This document shows positions 15,496-23,548 of a stretch of DNA of 64,000 nucleotides, in pieces. Location of the stretch: assembly GCA_963674555.1 (NCBI GenBank), contig OY771429.1, forward strand, positions 1,302,001 to 1,366,000, written 5' to 3'. The number at the start of each line of letters is the position of its first letter. Within the stretch, counting starts at the first letter, position 1. The stretch comes from JBGMEA01 sp963674555. GTDB lineage: Bacteria > Bacillota > Clostridia > Eubacteriales > Anaerofustaceae. The translations under genes and the position numbers were made by a program. The notes under the pieces were generated by a model. The model was not told the origin of the DNA and searched no databases. It worked only from the letters and a program-made list of their open reading frames with translations.

Positions 15496-17217
15496 ATGAA
15501 TTCATCAATAATTAAAGCAGTCAATGGAAACTATAATCTAAAAGATTACGATAAAACACGAAAAGACTTTCATTGGGCAGATGTCGAAGAGAATTTCTCT
15601 TGGGATAAGACCGGTAAAGTCAACATGGCTTATGAAGCTATCGACAGACATGCGGGATCAGAATTAAAAGACAAAACAGCTTTATTGTTCGATAACGGAA
15701 CAAGGGAAGAAGCATATACTTTTGGACAGATGAAAACGCTTACAAATAAAGCGGGTAATTTGTTGAAAGAACACGCTAAAGTCAAGAAAGGTGACAGAGT
15801 CTTTTTGTTCATGCCGAGGAGTCCCGAACTTTATTTTATGTTGCTTGGGACATTGAAGATCGGTGCGATCGCCGGTCCTTTATTCGAAGCATTTATGGAA
15901 GGCGCGGTAAGGGATCGTTTGGAAGACAGTGAAGCGAAAGTATTGATCACAACGACAGAGTTGCTCGGAAGAGTTCCGGTCGATGAGCTTCCCGCACTCA
16001 AATCCATTATCATCGTCGATGTTGACGGGGTGGAAGAAGACGGGACATTTATCGATTACTACAAGCATATCGATGAAATGAGCAGTGAACTGGACATCGA
16101 ATGGATGGACAGAAACGATGGTATGATCTTACATTATACATCCGGTTCAACTGGAAAACCGAAGGGTGTATTGCACGTCCACAACGCGATGATACAACAT
16201 TATCAAACAGCGAAATGGGTATTAGATCTGCAAGAAAATGATATTTATTGGTGTACGGCGGATCCGGGTTGGGTCACAGGTACATCTTACGGGATCTTCG
16301 CACCGTGGCTTACGGGCACAACGAACTTGATCTTAGGCGGACGGTTTAAGCCCGATCTATGGTATCAAACGATCGAAAAATATAAAGTTACCGTTTGGTA
16401 CAGCGCGCCTACGGCATTCCGTATGCTGATGAGCGCGGGGGATGCGGTCGTTAAACAATATGATCTGTCCACATTGCGCCACATCGCAAGCGTGGGAGAA
16501 CCGCTTAATCCGGAGATCGTCAAATGGGGCGTTAAAGTGTTTGGTGTACGCATCCACGATACTTGGTGGATGACCGAAACGGGCGCGCAAATGATCTGTA
16601 ATTATCCTTGTATGGATATCAAACCGGGTTCTATGGGTAAACCGATCCCCGGCGTTACGGCAGCGATCGTTGACGACAGAGGCAATGAACTGCCGCCGAA
16701 TCAAATGGGGAACCTTGCGCTCTTAAAGGGTTGGCCATCGATGATGTATCAGATATGGAATAACCCGACCAAATACGATTCGTATTTTATGCCGGGCGGT
16801 TGGTATGTATCGGGAGACTCCGCGTATATGGATGAAGACGGATACTTCTGGTTCCAAGGCAGGATCGACGATGTCATTATGACTTCGGGTGAACGCGTCG
16901 GACCTTTTGAAGTTGAAAGCACATTGCTTGAACATCCCGCTGTGGATGAAGCCGGCGTTATCGGAAAACCCGATCCGCTTCGAGGCGAGATCATTAAAGC
17001 GTTCGTTGTGATATCAGATGCCTATGAACAGAGCGATGAATTAGCGGATGATATCAAATTATACGTTAAAACAAACTTAGCCGCGCATGCCGCGCCGAGA
17101 GAGATCGAATTTATCGATAAGCTTCCGAAGACCAGAAGCGGTAAGATCATGCGTCGCGTGCTCAAAGCCTGGGAACTCAAATTGCCGACAGGCGATCTAT
17201 CCACGATGGAAGACTAA
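15496..17217 (+). CDS. acsA: Acetyl-coenzyme A synthetase (AMP-forming)
   Basis: A 573-residue ANL-superfamily ligase that activates acetate through acetyl-AMP. The phosphate-binding loop YTSGSTGKPKGV is near residue 213, WWMTETG is the A5 motif, and YVSGDSAYMDEDGYFWFQGR is the hinge region. The C-terminal PKTRSGKIMRR holds Lys550, equivalent to the lysine acetylated by AcuA in Bacillus AcsA. AAAGGGG lies upstream of the ATG. Divergence from acuABC indicates post-translational control of acetate use. Confidence 0.94.
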   Translation: MNSSIIKAVNGNYNLKDYDKTRKDFHWADVEENFSWDKTGKVNMAYEAIDRHAGSELKDKTALLFDNGTREEAYTFGQMKTLTNKAGNLLKEHAKVKKGDRVFLFMPRSPELYFMLLGTLKIGAIAGPLFEAFMEGAVRDRLEDSEAKVLITTTELLGRVPVDELPALKSIIIVDVDGVEEDGTFIDYYKHIDEMSSELDIEWMDRNDGMILHYTSGSTGKPKGVLHVHNAMIQHYQTAKWVLDLQENDIYWCTADPGWVTGTSYGIFAPWLTGTTNLILGGRFKPDLWYQTIEKYKVTVWYSAPTAFRMLMSAGDAVVKQYDLSTLRHIASVGEPLNPEIVKWGVKVFGVRIHDTWWMTETGAQMICNYPCMDIKPGSMGKPIPGVTAAIVDDRGNELPPNQMGNLALLKGWPSMMYQIWNNPTKYDSYFMPGGWYVSGDSAYMDEDGYFWFQGRIDDVIMTSGERVGPFEVESTLLEHPAVDEAGVIGKPDPLRGEIIKAFVVISDAYEQSDELADDIKLYVKTNLAAHAAPREIEFIDKLPKTRSGKIMRRVLKAWELKLPTGDLSTMED

Positions 17218-17230
17218 AATAAATCAATAT

Positions 17231-17267
17231 AAAAGACTTACGCTATATAAGCGTAAGTCTTTTTTTA
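17231..17267. terminator. Terminator between acsA and the ABC exporter
   Basis: A 13-bp stem (AAAAGACTTACGC/GCGTAAGTCTTTT, 7-nt loop) followed by T residues on the plus strand; its A-rich left arm also gives weak minus-strand function between the convergent genes. Confidence 0.82.
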
Positions 17268-17288
17268 TTTTCTCCGATCGAATGGGAA

Positions 17289-19139
17289 TTATTCCTGATC
17301 TTGATCACTCTCTTCTTCGTCCTGATCTGTTTTAAATTGTTTATCGTATAGCTCTTTATAAACACCGCTTTGTTTGAGCAGTTCATTATGCGTGCCTTGC
17401 TCTACGATGCGTCCCGCCTCTACGACATAAATGCGATCCGCCGACATGACGGTCGATAAACGGTGGGCGATGACCAAACTTGTGCGGTCTTTTAAGAGCG
17501 GCTTGATCGCTGCTTGTATCAGAGATTCCGAGACGGAATCCAAAGAAGACGTCGCTTCGTCCAATATAACGATACGCGGATCTTTTAACAACGCCCGCGC
17601 GATCGAGAGCCTTTGTTTCTCTCCGCCGGAGAGTTTGATGCCACGTTCTCCGACTAGTGTGTCGTATCCGTTCGGAAGCGATTCGATGAAATCATGGATA
17701 TTGGATGTTCTGCACGCTGAGATGATCTCTTCCTCGGTCGCGTCGAATCTCGCGAAAAGCAGATTTTCCCGTATGGTCGTATTAAACATATAAGTGTCTT
17801 GCATAACGATACCGATCTGGCTACGAAGTGATTCAACAGTCACATCTCTGATGTCGATCCCATCGATCGCGATCGATCCCGACGTAATATCATAAAGTCG
17901 GGGAAGCATATAGGTGATCGTGGTTTTCCCTGCGCCGCTTGGTCCCACAAGGGCGATCATCTTTCCGGATTCGATCGATATATTGATATCTTTCAACGTT
18001 TGCGTTTTATCGGTATAGGAGAAATCGACATGATCAAATTCGATCGCTCCTTTGACATCTTTCAGTTCTTGGGCGTTCGGACGATCAACGATATCCTGCT
18101 TCATATCAAGATACTCGAAGATACGTTCAAAAAGCGCGGTGGAGCGCGTCAGATCTACCGAAATATTAGCGAAAACCGTTACGGGTCTGTACAGTCTGCT
18201 AAGCAGCGCGACGAACATCACGATACCGCCGACTGTGATCTCATTATAGCGGATCATCAAAATACCGCCGGCTAAATAAATGACCATAGGCCCGATCGCA
18301 ACGAATGTGGACATGACCATAAAGAACCAACGCCCCGCAAGCGATTCCTTGATCTGCAATGAAGTGACTTCTTTGTTGATCGAGACGAATTTATCTTGCT
18401 GGTCTTTTTCTTTTGTAAAGAGTTTGACCAAGAATGTACCGCCGATATTTAAAGTCTCGTGCATAAGCGTATTGAGTTCAGCGAGTTTTTCTTGCGTGGT
18501 TTGTGCGATCTTCCAGCGCACCTTACCGACCTTGCGCGTCGGTATGATAAATAACGGCAAGATCAACAGGCTGAATATCGCGAGCTTCCAATTGGTATAA
18601 AACAAGAGTCCCGCGGTAGACAGGAAAATAAAAAGATTTTCGAGGATCTGAACAAAGGTGCCTGAAAAAATACTTTCGATCCCGGTAATATCGTTATTCA
18701 TGCGTGAAGTGATCTCACCTGTTTGTACATTTGAAAAAAACTTGATGGACATATATTGCAAATGTTTAAACATCGCGTTTCGCAGATCGTAAATGATGTG
18801 CTTGGATATCCAACTGTTGACATAGTTTTGGCCGACTAATATCAACCCGCTCACAAGTGTAGTACCGAAAGAACCCGCGATGAGCCAAATTAAAAGATCG
18901 ATCCTTTTATCAGGAAGCGCGACATCGATGATCTGTTTTGTGAATATGGGGGGGACCAATCCCAAGAGTGCGGTAATGATTATGCATAACAGCAACACCA
19001 ATAAAAGCTTCCAATAAGGAGAAAAATACCGCGCAATGCGCTTAAACATTGCTTTCGTCATTTTCGGTTTGTTTTCCGAATCGTCATAATGAAAACGTCC
19101 GCCACGTCCGCCGTGGCCTCCGCCTCTAAATCCTGTCAT
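17289..19139 (-). CDS. ABC exporter, fused permease and ATPase (multidrug/lipid type)
   Basis: A 616-residue half-transporter. The N-terminal six-helix ABC exporter domain occupies about residues 45-330 and the ATPase domain about 365-600. Walker A is GPSGAGKTT, the signature is LSGGEKQRLSIARAL, and Walker B is VILDEATSSLDS. The first 20 residues are a Gly/Arg/His-rich tail (GGGHGGRGGR), unusual at this position. It would act as a dimer, exporting an unknown hydrophobic substrate. It is monocistronic, with its own promoter. Confidence 0.9.
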   Translation of the reverse strand: MTGFRGGGHGGRGGRFHYDDSENKPKMTKAMFKRIARYFSPYWKLLLVLLLCIIITALLGLVPPIFTKQIIDVALPDKRIDLLIWLIAGSFGTTLVSGLILVGQNYVNSWISKHIIYDLRNAMFKHLQYMSIKFFSNVQTGEITSRMNNDITGIESIFSGTFVQILENLFIFLSTAGLLFYTNWKLAIFSLLILPLFIIPTRKVGKVRWKIAQTTQEKLAELNTLMHETLNIGGTFLVKLFTKEKDQQDKFVSINKEVTSLQIKESLAGRWFFMVMSTFVAIGPMVIYLAGGILMIRYNEITVGGIVMFVALLSRLYRPVTVFANISVDLTRSTALFERIFEYLDMKQDIVDRPNAQELKDVKGAIEFDHVDFSYTDKTQTLKDINISIESGKMIALVGPSGAGKTTITYMLPRLYDITSGSIAIDGIDIRDVTVESLRSQIGIVMQDTYMFNTTIRENLLFARFDATEEEIISACRTSNIHDFIESLPNGYDTLVGERGIKLSGGEKQRLSIARALLKDPRIVILDEATSSLDSVSESLIQAAIKPLLKDRTSLVIAHRLSTVMSADRIYVVEAGRIVEQGTHNELLKQSGVYKELYDKQFKTDQDEEESDQDQE

Positions 19140-19177
19140 GTGTATTCTTCTTTCTTTTTAAATAATATTACTTTATT

Positions 19178-19205
19178 ATTATACATCAACTTTTTTTAAG
19201 CACAA
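19178..19205 (-). promoter_or_regulatory. Candidate promoter of the ABC exporter
   Basis: On the minus strand TTGTGC (19200-19205), 16 bp, TATAAT (19178-19183), 39 bp upstream of the start codon. Confidence 0.45.
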
Positions 19206-19270
19206 TATAATATCGCTGGACACAAGTATAATTCCGAAAAGCATAATGCGTCATAGTTTTGCCATATTCT

Positions 19271-19299
19271 TTGTATATATTGAATGTTAAGCATATAAT
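19271..19299 (+). promoter_or_regulatory. Promoter of the DUF1566 lipoprotein gene
   Basis: TTGTAT (19271-19276), 17 bp, TATAAT (19294-19299), 22 bp before the start codon and its GGGGAGG ribosome binding site. Confidence 0.55.
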
Positions 19300-19321
19300 A
19301 TAATAACCAGGGGAGGTTCGG

Positions 19322-20626
19322 ATGAAATCAAAACAGATCAAAGTTATATCGATTATCTCTGCGATACTCATTCTTTTAGCAGGATGCGGTGTAGCGGATA
19401 ATAACGAACAAGACACGCAATCTCAAGATCAGGGTGAGATGACACTTGCGCAGGCTAACGCTATAGAAGAAGATATTTTAGCGTCGGTCGGATATACATC
19501 TTCAGTCGGCGGATACTCGATCGTCGATACGGGGCAGACTTTGTTTTACAGTGATTCGAGCGTGATCTCGATACAATACGAGGGTGACGCTTATTTCGGA
19601 CAGGATGCCAATTACAGTACGAACGAAGCGAGTTATACGGATAACGGGGACGGAACGATAACGGATAATGTAACGGGACTCATATGGCAGAAAGATCCGG
19701 GTGAGAAAATGACGTGGGCGGAAGCTGTAGAAGCTGCGGAAGATTTTGAACTTGCGGGCTATGATGATTGGCGACTCCCAACGATCAAAGAGCTGTATTC
19801 CTTGATACTGTTCACGGGCATAACGGGAAAGGATGCCGAAAGTTCCGAGCCTTATATCGATACGGATTATTTTGTATTCACTTACGGAAACGAAACGGGT
19901 GAACGATTCATTGATTCCCAATACGCTACGAGTACGATCTACGAAAGCACAACAATGGGCGGATCGATCACGATGTTCGGCGTAAATTTCGCTGACGGCA
20001 GGATCAAGGGTTACCCGATCAATAAAACTTTTTATGTGATGTACGTGCGGGGCAACACGAACTACGGTGTAAACGACTTTACAGATAACGGTGACGGAAC
20101 GATAACCGATGAAGCTACGGGACTTATGTGGATGAAAGTTGACAGCGCGTACTTGCAGGCGGGATCAAACGGTGACGGCGCGATGGATTGGCAAGAAGCA
20201 CTTGAGTGGGCGGAAGATCTGGAGTATGCGGGGTATGATGACTGGACACTGCCCGACGCCAAACAATTACAAAGCATCGTTGATTATACGAGATGCCCCG
20301 ATATAACGGGATCAGCCGCGATCGATCCGATCTTTCAGGCGAGCGAGATCATTGATATCAGCGGTAATACCAATTACGCGAATTATTGGACGAGCACGAC
20401 CCATCTGGACGGCGCGATAGAAGGCTCATTTGCCGTATATGTTTCATTCGGTGAAGCTTTGGGTGAAATGAACGGGGTTGTTCAAGACGTGCACGGTGCG
20501 GGTGCGCAACGTTCCGACCCGAAAAGCGGGGACATATCCGAGTATCCGAAAGTCTTTTCACAAGCCCCGCAAGGCGATGTGCAGACAGTCTACAATTACG
20601 TGCGATTGGTGCGGGTGGTTGATTAA
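19322..20626 (+). CDS. Lipoprotein with two DUF1566 (Lcl C-terminal-type) domains
   Basis: A 434-residue exported protein. A lipobox LLAGC puts the lipidated cysteine at residue 22, and a Gln/Asp-rich linker follows. Two DUF1566 units come next, each starting with a TDNGDGTITD motif and carrying a W-Q/E-A-x-E-x-A-E-D-x-E-x-AGYDDW segment followed by LPT or LPDAK. Such domains occur on bacterial surface proteins, sometimes with collagen- or mucin-type binding; no function is proven. A related domain ends the membrane protein at 57,943. It is monocistronic with a terminator. Confidence 0.82.
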   Translation: MKSKQIKVISIISAILILLAGCGVADNNEQDTQSQDQGEMTLAQANAIEEDILASVGYTSSVGGYSIVDTGQTLFYSDSSVISIQYEGDAYFGQDANYSTNEASYTDNGDGTITDNVTGLIWQKDPGEKMTWAEAVEAAEDFELAGYDDWRLPTIKELYSLILFTGITGKDAESSEPYIDTDYFVFTYGNETGERFIDSQYATSTIYESTTMGGSITMFGVNFADGRIKGYPINKTFYVMYVRGNTNYGVNDFTDNGDGTITDEATGLMWMKVDSAYLQAGSNGDGAMDWQEALEWAEDLEYAGYDDWTLPDAKQLQSIVDYTRCPDITGSAAIDPIFQASEIIDISGNTNYANYWTSTTHLDGAIEGSFAVYVSFGEALGEMNGVVQDVHGAGAQRSDPKSGDISEYPKVFSQAPQGDVQTVYNYVRLVRVVD

Positions 20627-20633
20627 TCTAAAA

Positions 20634-20676
20634 ATAAGCCACCGCCCGGCTTTAAGAGCAGGCGGTGGCTTTTTAT
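20634..20676. terminator. Terminator between lipoprotein and exchanger genes
   Basis: An 11-bp G+C-rich stem (AAGCCACCGCC/GGCGGTGGCTT, 20636-20646 and 20661-20671) with T runs on both sides, able to act in both directions between convergent genes. Confidence 0.82.
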
Positions 20677-20690
20677 AATCTTTTATTTGT

Positions 20691-21665
20691 TTATCCGCGC
20701 AGAGAAATATAGATGACATAAAGTATATACGTGCCGATCATCAAACTGCCTGTCAAACGACCGACTTTTTTACGACTGAACATCGGGATATAGAACAGCA
20801 GACTGGAAACGATCAAAACGACCATATCGTATACGGCGTTTATATCGGTTTGAATCGGATGGATCGCTGACGAAAGACCGAGCACCAAAAAAATGTTATA
20901 AATATTCGAGCCGATGATGTTCCCGAGCGCAATGTCGGCTTGTCCTTTTCGAGCTGCGATAACAGACGTTACACCTTCGGGTAAAGATGTACCGATGGCG
21001 ATGACTGTTAAACCGATAAATGCCTCGCTGATATGTAATAAGCGCGCGATCGTGATCGACGCGTTGACGATCAACTGTCCGCCTAGAATAACGCCCAATA
21101 GCCCGACAAGTATAAGGCCGGTGTGTTTAAGGTAGAATTTTTTCGGTTTCTTCGAGGCTGCTTGAACATCAACATTAGGCATGGTAAGTTGTCTGTTCTG
21201 CCTGGTCTCAGACACCGTAAAATAGAGGAAGATCCCGAAGAAGATCAATAACACGAGACCGTCACCGTGAGAGAGGATCATACTGCTCTCGTCGGATAGA
21301 AATGTATCATATGAAAGAAATAATAATGAAAGCGCCGCGACGATCGAATACGGATAATTCTTCGATAAAATGGATTTATTGATCTGAAACGGTTTGATCG
21401 TTGCGATGACACCGCCGACTAGCAGTAAATTTATAAGGCAAGAACCGATGACATTTCCGATGGCTATCTCATTACTGCCTTTGAATGCCGCAGTTAAACT
21501 GACGGATAATTCAGGCGCGCTCGTACCGAACGCGATGATCGTCATGCCGATGATATGCGCAGGGATCCTGAATTGTTCGGCGATGAGCGATGAACTGTCC
21601 ACAAACCAATCTGCGCCTTTGATAAGTAGTATAAATCCTGCTGCCAACAATATGACTGATTGCAT
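20691..21665 (-). CDS. Calcium/sodium exchanger (CaCA family, YrbG type)
   Basis: A 324-residue membrane protein with about 10 helices in two inverted halves. Each half carries the alpha-repeat: GMTIIAFGTSAPELSVSLTA with NVIGSCLINL, and GLTVIAIGTSLPEGVTSV with NIIGSNIYNI. Exchangers of this type expel Ca2+ using Na+ or H+. The ATG at 21665 has GGGAGGG upstream; the further 17 open codons are not needed. Confidence 0.9.
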   Translation of the reverse strand: MQSVILLAAGFILLIKGADWFVDSSSLIAEQFRIPAHIIGMTIIAFGTSAPELSVSLTAAFKGSNEIAIGNVIGSCLINLLLVGGVIATIKPFQINKSILSKNYPYSIVAALSLLFLSYDTFLSDESSMILSHGDGLVLLIFFGIFLYFTVSETRQNRQLTMPNVDVQAASKKPKKFYLKHTGLILVGLLGVILGGQLIVNASITIARLLHISEAFIGLTVIAIGTSLPEGVTSVIAARKGQADIALGNIIGSNIYNIFLVLGLSSAIHPIQTDINAVYDMVVLIVSSLLFYIPMFSRKKVGRLTGSLMIGTYILYVIYISLRG

Positions 21666-21759
21666 TCTTTCCCTCCCAAATCGAGCAAACCATTTGATGT
21701 TTTTGCTATAAAACATTATATCATATGCTCCCGTTGCGGGATAGATGTATCTTACAGCA

Positions 21760-21795
21760 AATAAAAAAGCGTATCGTTTATATCGATACGCTTTT
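21760..21795 (-). terminator. Terminator downstream of the second flavodoxin-like gene
   Basis: On the minus strand a 12-bp stem (AAAAGCGTATCG/CGATACGCTTTT, 7-nt loop) followed by TTTATTT, just past the stop codon at 21804. Confidence 0.78.
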
Positions 21796-21803
21796 ATGTT
21801 TTT

Positions 21804-22457
21804 TTAAATCAATTTATTCGTCAATCTAACGCCCATTTCAAAAGCTTTTTCGCAGTCGATCGGGAATTGTTCTTCCTTGACCTGCAATTTATGCTCGGGG
21901 TCGAACCGAGATGATTCGTATCTATCGTAATCGTCAAATTGTGTCGTATCGCAAGCCATCAGATATTCGGAAGGACCGTTAAAGAATCTCTGCAAGCGAT
22001 TTTCCAATGCGTCGAATACTGTTATCTGTCCGCTTTCGAGCGCAATCTTATACGGAATATTCATTGTATAGATCGAGGCTGTTGATATCGTTCGCGAGAA
22101 ATGCGGAGGCTCATCCTCATTATATGATAATAATGAGAAAAACAATCGTTCCATAAAGGAGAGCATTTCACCCGTGATATTTCCGAAGTAGACGGGAGAG
22201 CCTAATAATAAACCGTCACAGGTCAAGATCTTTTCAAGCAACGGACTTAAATCGTCTTTCATCGTGCAGTGTCCGATATTGGCTGAACCCTTTATCTTGC
22301 AACCGAAACAGCTTGTGCATCCTTGATACTTCAAATCATACAAGTGGAACAATTCGACGTTTGCTCCTTTGGATTCGGCACCTTCGATCGCTTTTTGCAA
22401 TAAAGTTGCGGTGTTCCATTTTTTTCGGGGACTTCCGTTGATCGCTATAATGTTCAT
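21804..22457 (-). CDS. NAD(P)H-dependent FMN reductase/flavodoxin-fold protein
   Basis: A 217-residue flavodoxin-fold protein. It has INGSPRKKWNTATLLQKAIEG as the FMN phosphate loop, CTSCFGCKIKGSANIGHC with four cysteines at about residues 47-64, and LLGSPVYFGNITGEMLSFMER as the second FMN loop. It resembles iron-sulfur flavoproteins and probably moves electrons from NAD(P)H or ferredoxin to an unknown acceptor. It is a distant relative of the protein at 4,286. Its promoter is divergent from that of the small-ORF/VOC gene. Confidence 0.78.
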   Translation of the reverse strand: MNIIAINGSPRKKWNTATLLQKAIEGAESKGANVELFHLYDLKYQGCTSCFGCKIKGSANIGHCTMKDDLSPLLEKILTCDGLLLGSPVYFGNITGEMLSFMERLFFSLLSYNEDEPPHFSRTISTASIYTMNIPYKIALESGQITVFDALENRLQRFFNGPSEYLMACDTTQFDDYDRYESSRFDPEHKLQVKEEQFPIDCEKAFEMGVRLTNKLI

Positions 22458-22549
22458 AAGAAACCTCCATTAAAAATATTAATCTGATTTTTGATCGTTC
22501 AAATAAATAAGAGATCTTTTTATCAGTTTATCATATCAGACCCATAAAC

Positions 22550-22591
22550 TGTCAAGCGCTTTGTTGACATCATGATCGCTATGATGATAAT
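22550..22591. promoter_or_regulatory. Back-to-back divergent promoters
   Basis: Two consensus TTGACA boxes face away from each other with 8 bp between them. The minus-strand one (22550-22555) serves the flavodoxin-like gene. The plus-strand one (22564-22569) has a GATAAT -10 (22586-22591, 16-bp spacing) and serves the VOC gene. Shared control of the two flanking genes is likely. Confidence 0.5.
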
Positions 22592-22681
22592 AAAATAATT
22601 ATACATGTTTTTAAAAGAAAATGAAATATGCATTTTTTTGGAGATCACTGCGCTTAAGCCAGATATATTTAAGGGGGTGGA

Positions 22682-22780
22682 ATGACCGAATATATGCATC
22701 ATATTCTGATTATTGTTGTTTTTTTAGCATATACAAAATATAATGATAATAATAAATGCTTAAAGGAGATATTAAGATGA
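22682..22780 (+). CDS. Possible 32-residue membrane peptide upstream of the VOC gene
   Basis: A short frame beginning ATG after AAGGGGGTGG. It encodes MTEYMHHILIIVVFLAYTKY and a short charged tail ending KEILR, with one hydrophobic segment. Its TGA overlaps the VOC start by 4 nt (ATGA), so it may be a coupled small membrane protein or leader. The VOC gene's own ribosome binding site lies inside this frame. Short length and no homologue visible to me keep this tentative. Confidence 0.35.
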   Translation: MTEYMHHILIIVVFLAYTKYNDNNKCLKEILR

Positions 22781-23139
22781 ACTATATACATACGACTTTA
22801 CAAGTAAAAGACATGGAGGAATCCTTAAAATTTTATCAAGAGATCGTAGGACTTGAGATAAGCAGACAATTCGACGCGGGACCTGACAGAAAGATCGTAT
22901 TTTTAGGCAGCGGTGAAACAAAAATAGAATTGATCTACAGTCCCGAAAATAAAACCGTCGATATCGGCAACGATATCTCAATAGGTTTTGAAACGGAATC
23001 GGTCGATGAGATGATGGCGTTTGTACAGGAGAAAGGCGTTGCGATACACAGCGGACCGTTTGAGCCGAACCCGAATACAAGGTTCTTTTATGTGCAAGAC
23101 CCTAACGGTTTGCGTGTGCAATTTGCCGAACATAAATAG
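22777..23139 (+). CDS. VOC (glyoxalase/bleomycin resistance) superfamily protein
   Basis: A 120-residue protein with the single-domain VOC fold: MNYIHTTLQVKDMEESLKFY at the N-terminus and FFYVQDPNGLRVQFAEHK at the end, resembling lactoylglutathione-lyase-like proteins. Metal-ligand-like His5 and Glu118 are visible. It may detoxify 2-oxoaldehydes or be a dioxygenase-like protein. AAGGAG precedes the ATG at 22777; the frame is open 7 codons earlier but this start is better. Confidence 0.82.
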   Translation: MNYIHTTLQVKDMEESLKFYQEIVGLEISRQFDAGPDRKIVFLGSGETKIELIYSPENKTVDIGNDISIGFETESVDEMMAFVQEKGVAIHSGPFEPNPNTRFFYVQDPNGLRVQFAEHK

Positions 23140-23166
23140 CTCGACTTATAAAATCTTTCAGGAGTT

Positions 23167-23493
23167 ATGATGACAAATAAAGAGCAGGGGACTCCCTCAA
23201 CAAGCGCATGGATCGCATTTGCTGCGGGACTCATCAGTTTGATCGCTTTACCTATAATTGCCTTGATCGGAGCATTGATCGAAGATGTCGGCATGATGGC
23301 ACCGTTTGTTCGGATCGTTTTTCCTTCCGCGTCCATCGCGATCATTTTGGGTGGGATGCGTCGCAAACATCTCGAAGAAAGTAAACGCGGGCAAAAGCTG
23401 GCGAAGATCGGGATGATCACAGGTATCGTTACGGTAACAGTGATCGTGCTTTTGATCTTGTTTGTGTTGATCATTTTTGCTCCCGGATCTTAA
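23167..23493 (+). CDS. Small two- to three-helix membrane protein (DUF4190-like)
   Basis: A 108-residue protein with hydrophobic helices at about residues 14-36, 45-62 and 80-103, joined by a basic loop RRKHLEESKRGQKLAKIG. The layout resembles DUF4190 proteins, but I am not certain of the family. AGGAG is upstream of ATG 23167; ATG 23170 is equally possible. It is 27 bp behind the VOC gene and probably cotranscribed. Confidence 0.6.
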   Translation: MMTNKEQGTPSTSAWIAFAAGLISLIALPIIALIGALIEDVGMMAPFVRIVFPSASIAIILGGMRRKHLEESKRGQKLAKIGMITGIVTVTVIVLLILFVLIIFAPGS

Positions 23494-23516
23494 CGCTAAA
23501 TCTATTTATACACAAA

Positions 23517-23547
23517 ATAAAAGAGACTGCTTTGCAGTCTCTTTTTT
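23517..23547. terminator. Bidirectional terminator between convergent genes
   Basis: A 12-bp stem (AAAAGAGACTGC/GCAGTCTCTTTT, loop TTT) with A and T runs on its two sides, located between the small membrane protein and the multi-helix membrane protein. Confidence 0.85.
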
Positions 23548-23548
23548 G

